The notes under the pieces were generated by a model. The model had not been told where the DNA came from, did no database searches, and was given only the letters and a program-made list of their open reading frames with translations. A DNA stretch of 64,000 bases from Bugula neritina (Eukaryota > Bryozoa > Gymnolaemata > Cheilostomatida > Bugulidae), in the NCBI GenBank assembly GCA_964035545.1, contig OZ037773.1:8768751-8832750 (forward strand), given 5' to 3'. Shown here one piece after another: positions 64,000 through 64,000 of this stretch. The position numbers were made by a program, and so were the translations under genes. The number at the start of each line of letters is the position of its first letter. Within the stretch, counting starts at the first letter, position 1.

Positions 64000-64000
64000 A

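Overview
The window is AT-rich nuclear DNA from an invertebrate animal. Its genes have many small exons separated by long AT-rich introns, with GT-AG splicing plus one GC-AG intron. It carries clear orthologues of the metazoan genes Otx and ZFPL1, microsatellites, tRNA-derived SINEs and a eukaryotic DNA transposon. The homeodomain and ZFPL1 are bilaterian in type. The species cannot be fixed from sequence alone; a spiralian (lophotrochozoan) is my guess, held weakly.

Layout. (1) 1-1534, minus strand: the 5' part of a tropomyosin-like coiled-coil gene that runs off the left edge. (2) 7872-24569, minus strand: a complete four-exon Otx homeobox gene of 356 codons. Its 13.3-kb first coding intron holds a 4.17-kb ISL2EU/IS4EU-like DNA transposon (16079-20252) with 1,077-bp terminal inverted repeats and a broken transposase. 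A SINE in the same intron (near 12.9 kb) has a relative near 3.1 kb. (3) 24570-30594: mostly empty, with a few weak coding-like patches. (4) 30595-34726, plus strand: ZFPL1, eight exons, 321 aa, complete. (5) 35697-63999, plus strand: seven tandem paralogues of a small secreted cysteine-rich protein family that I do not recognise. The last one ends one base before the window edge, so the array may continue.

All seven array genes share one architecture. Exon 1 starts a signal peptide (intron phase 1). Exon 2 finishes it and encodes a helical N-terminal segment (phase 0). Exon 3 carries a Cys pair (phase 0). Exon 4 carries four to six Cys (phase 1) and is exactly 196 bp in six of the seven. Exon 5 carries an invariant C-x10-C near the C terminus. 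The first four genes predict eight mature-region Cys; the last three predict ten, with two extra Cys that appear together. Gene order follows relatedness, as expected of serial tandem duplication. Intron 3 of the second gene contains an uninterrupted (CA)n tract of about 1,444 bp, and the same intron of the third gene has a shorter CT/CA-rich tract.

The Otx and ZFPL1 genes are conventional. The array is the part most likely to be new: a lineage-restricted family of secreted disulfide-rich proteins. Its function cannot be read from sequence, and I assign none.
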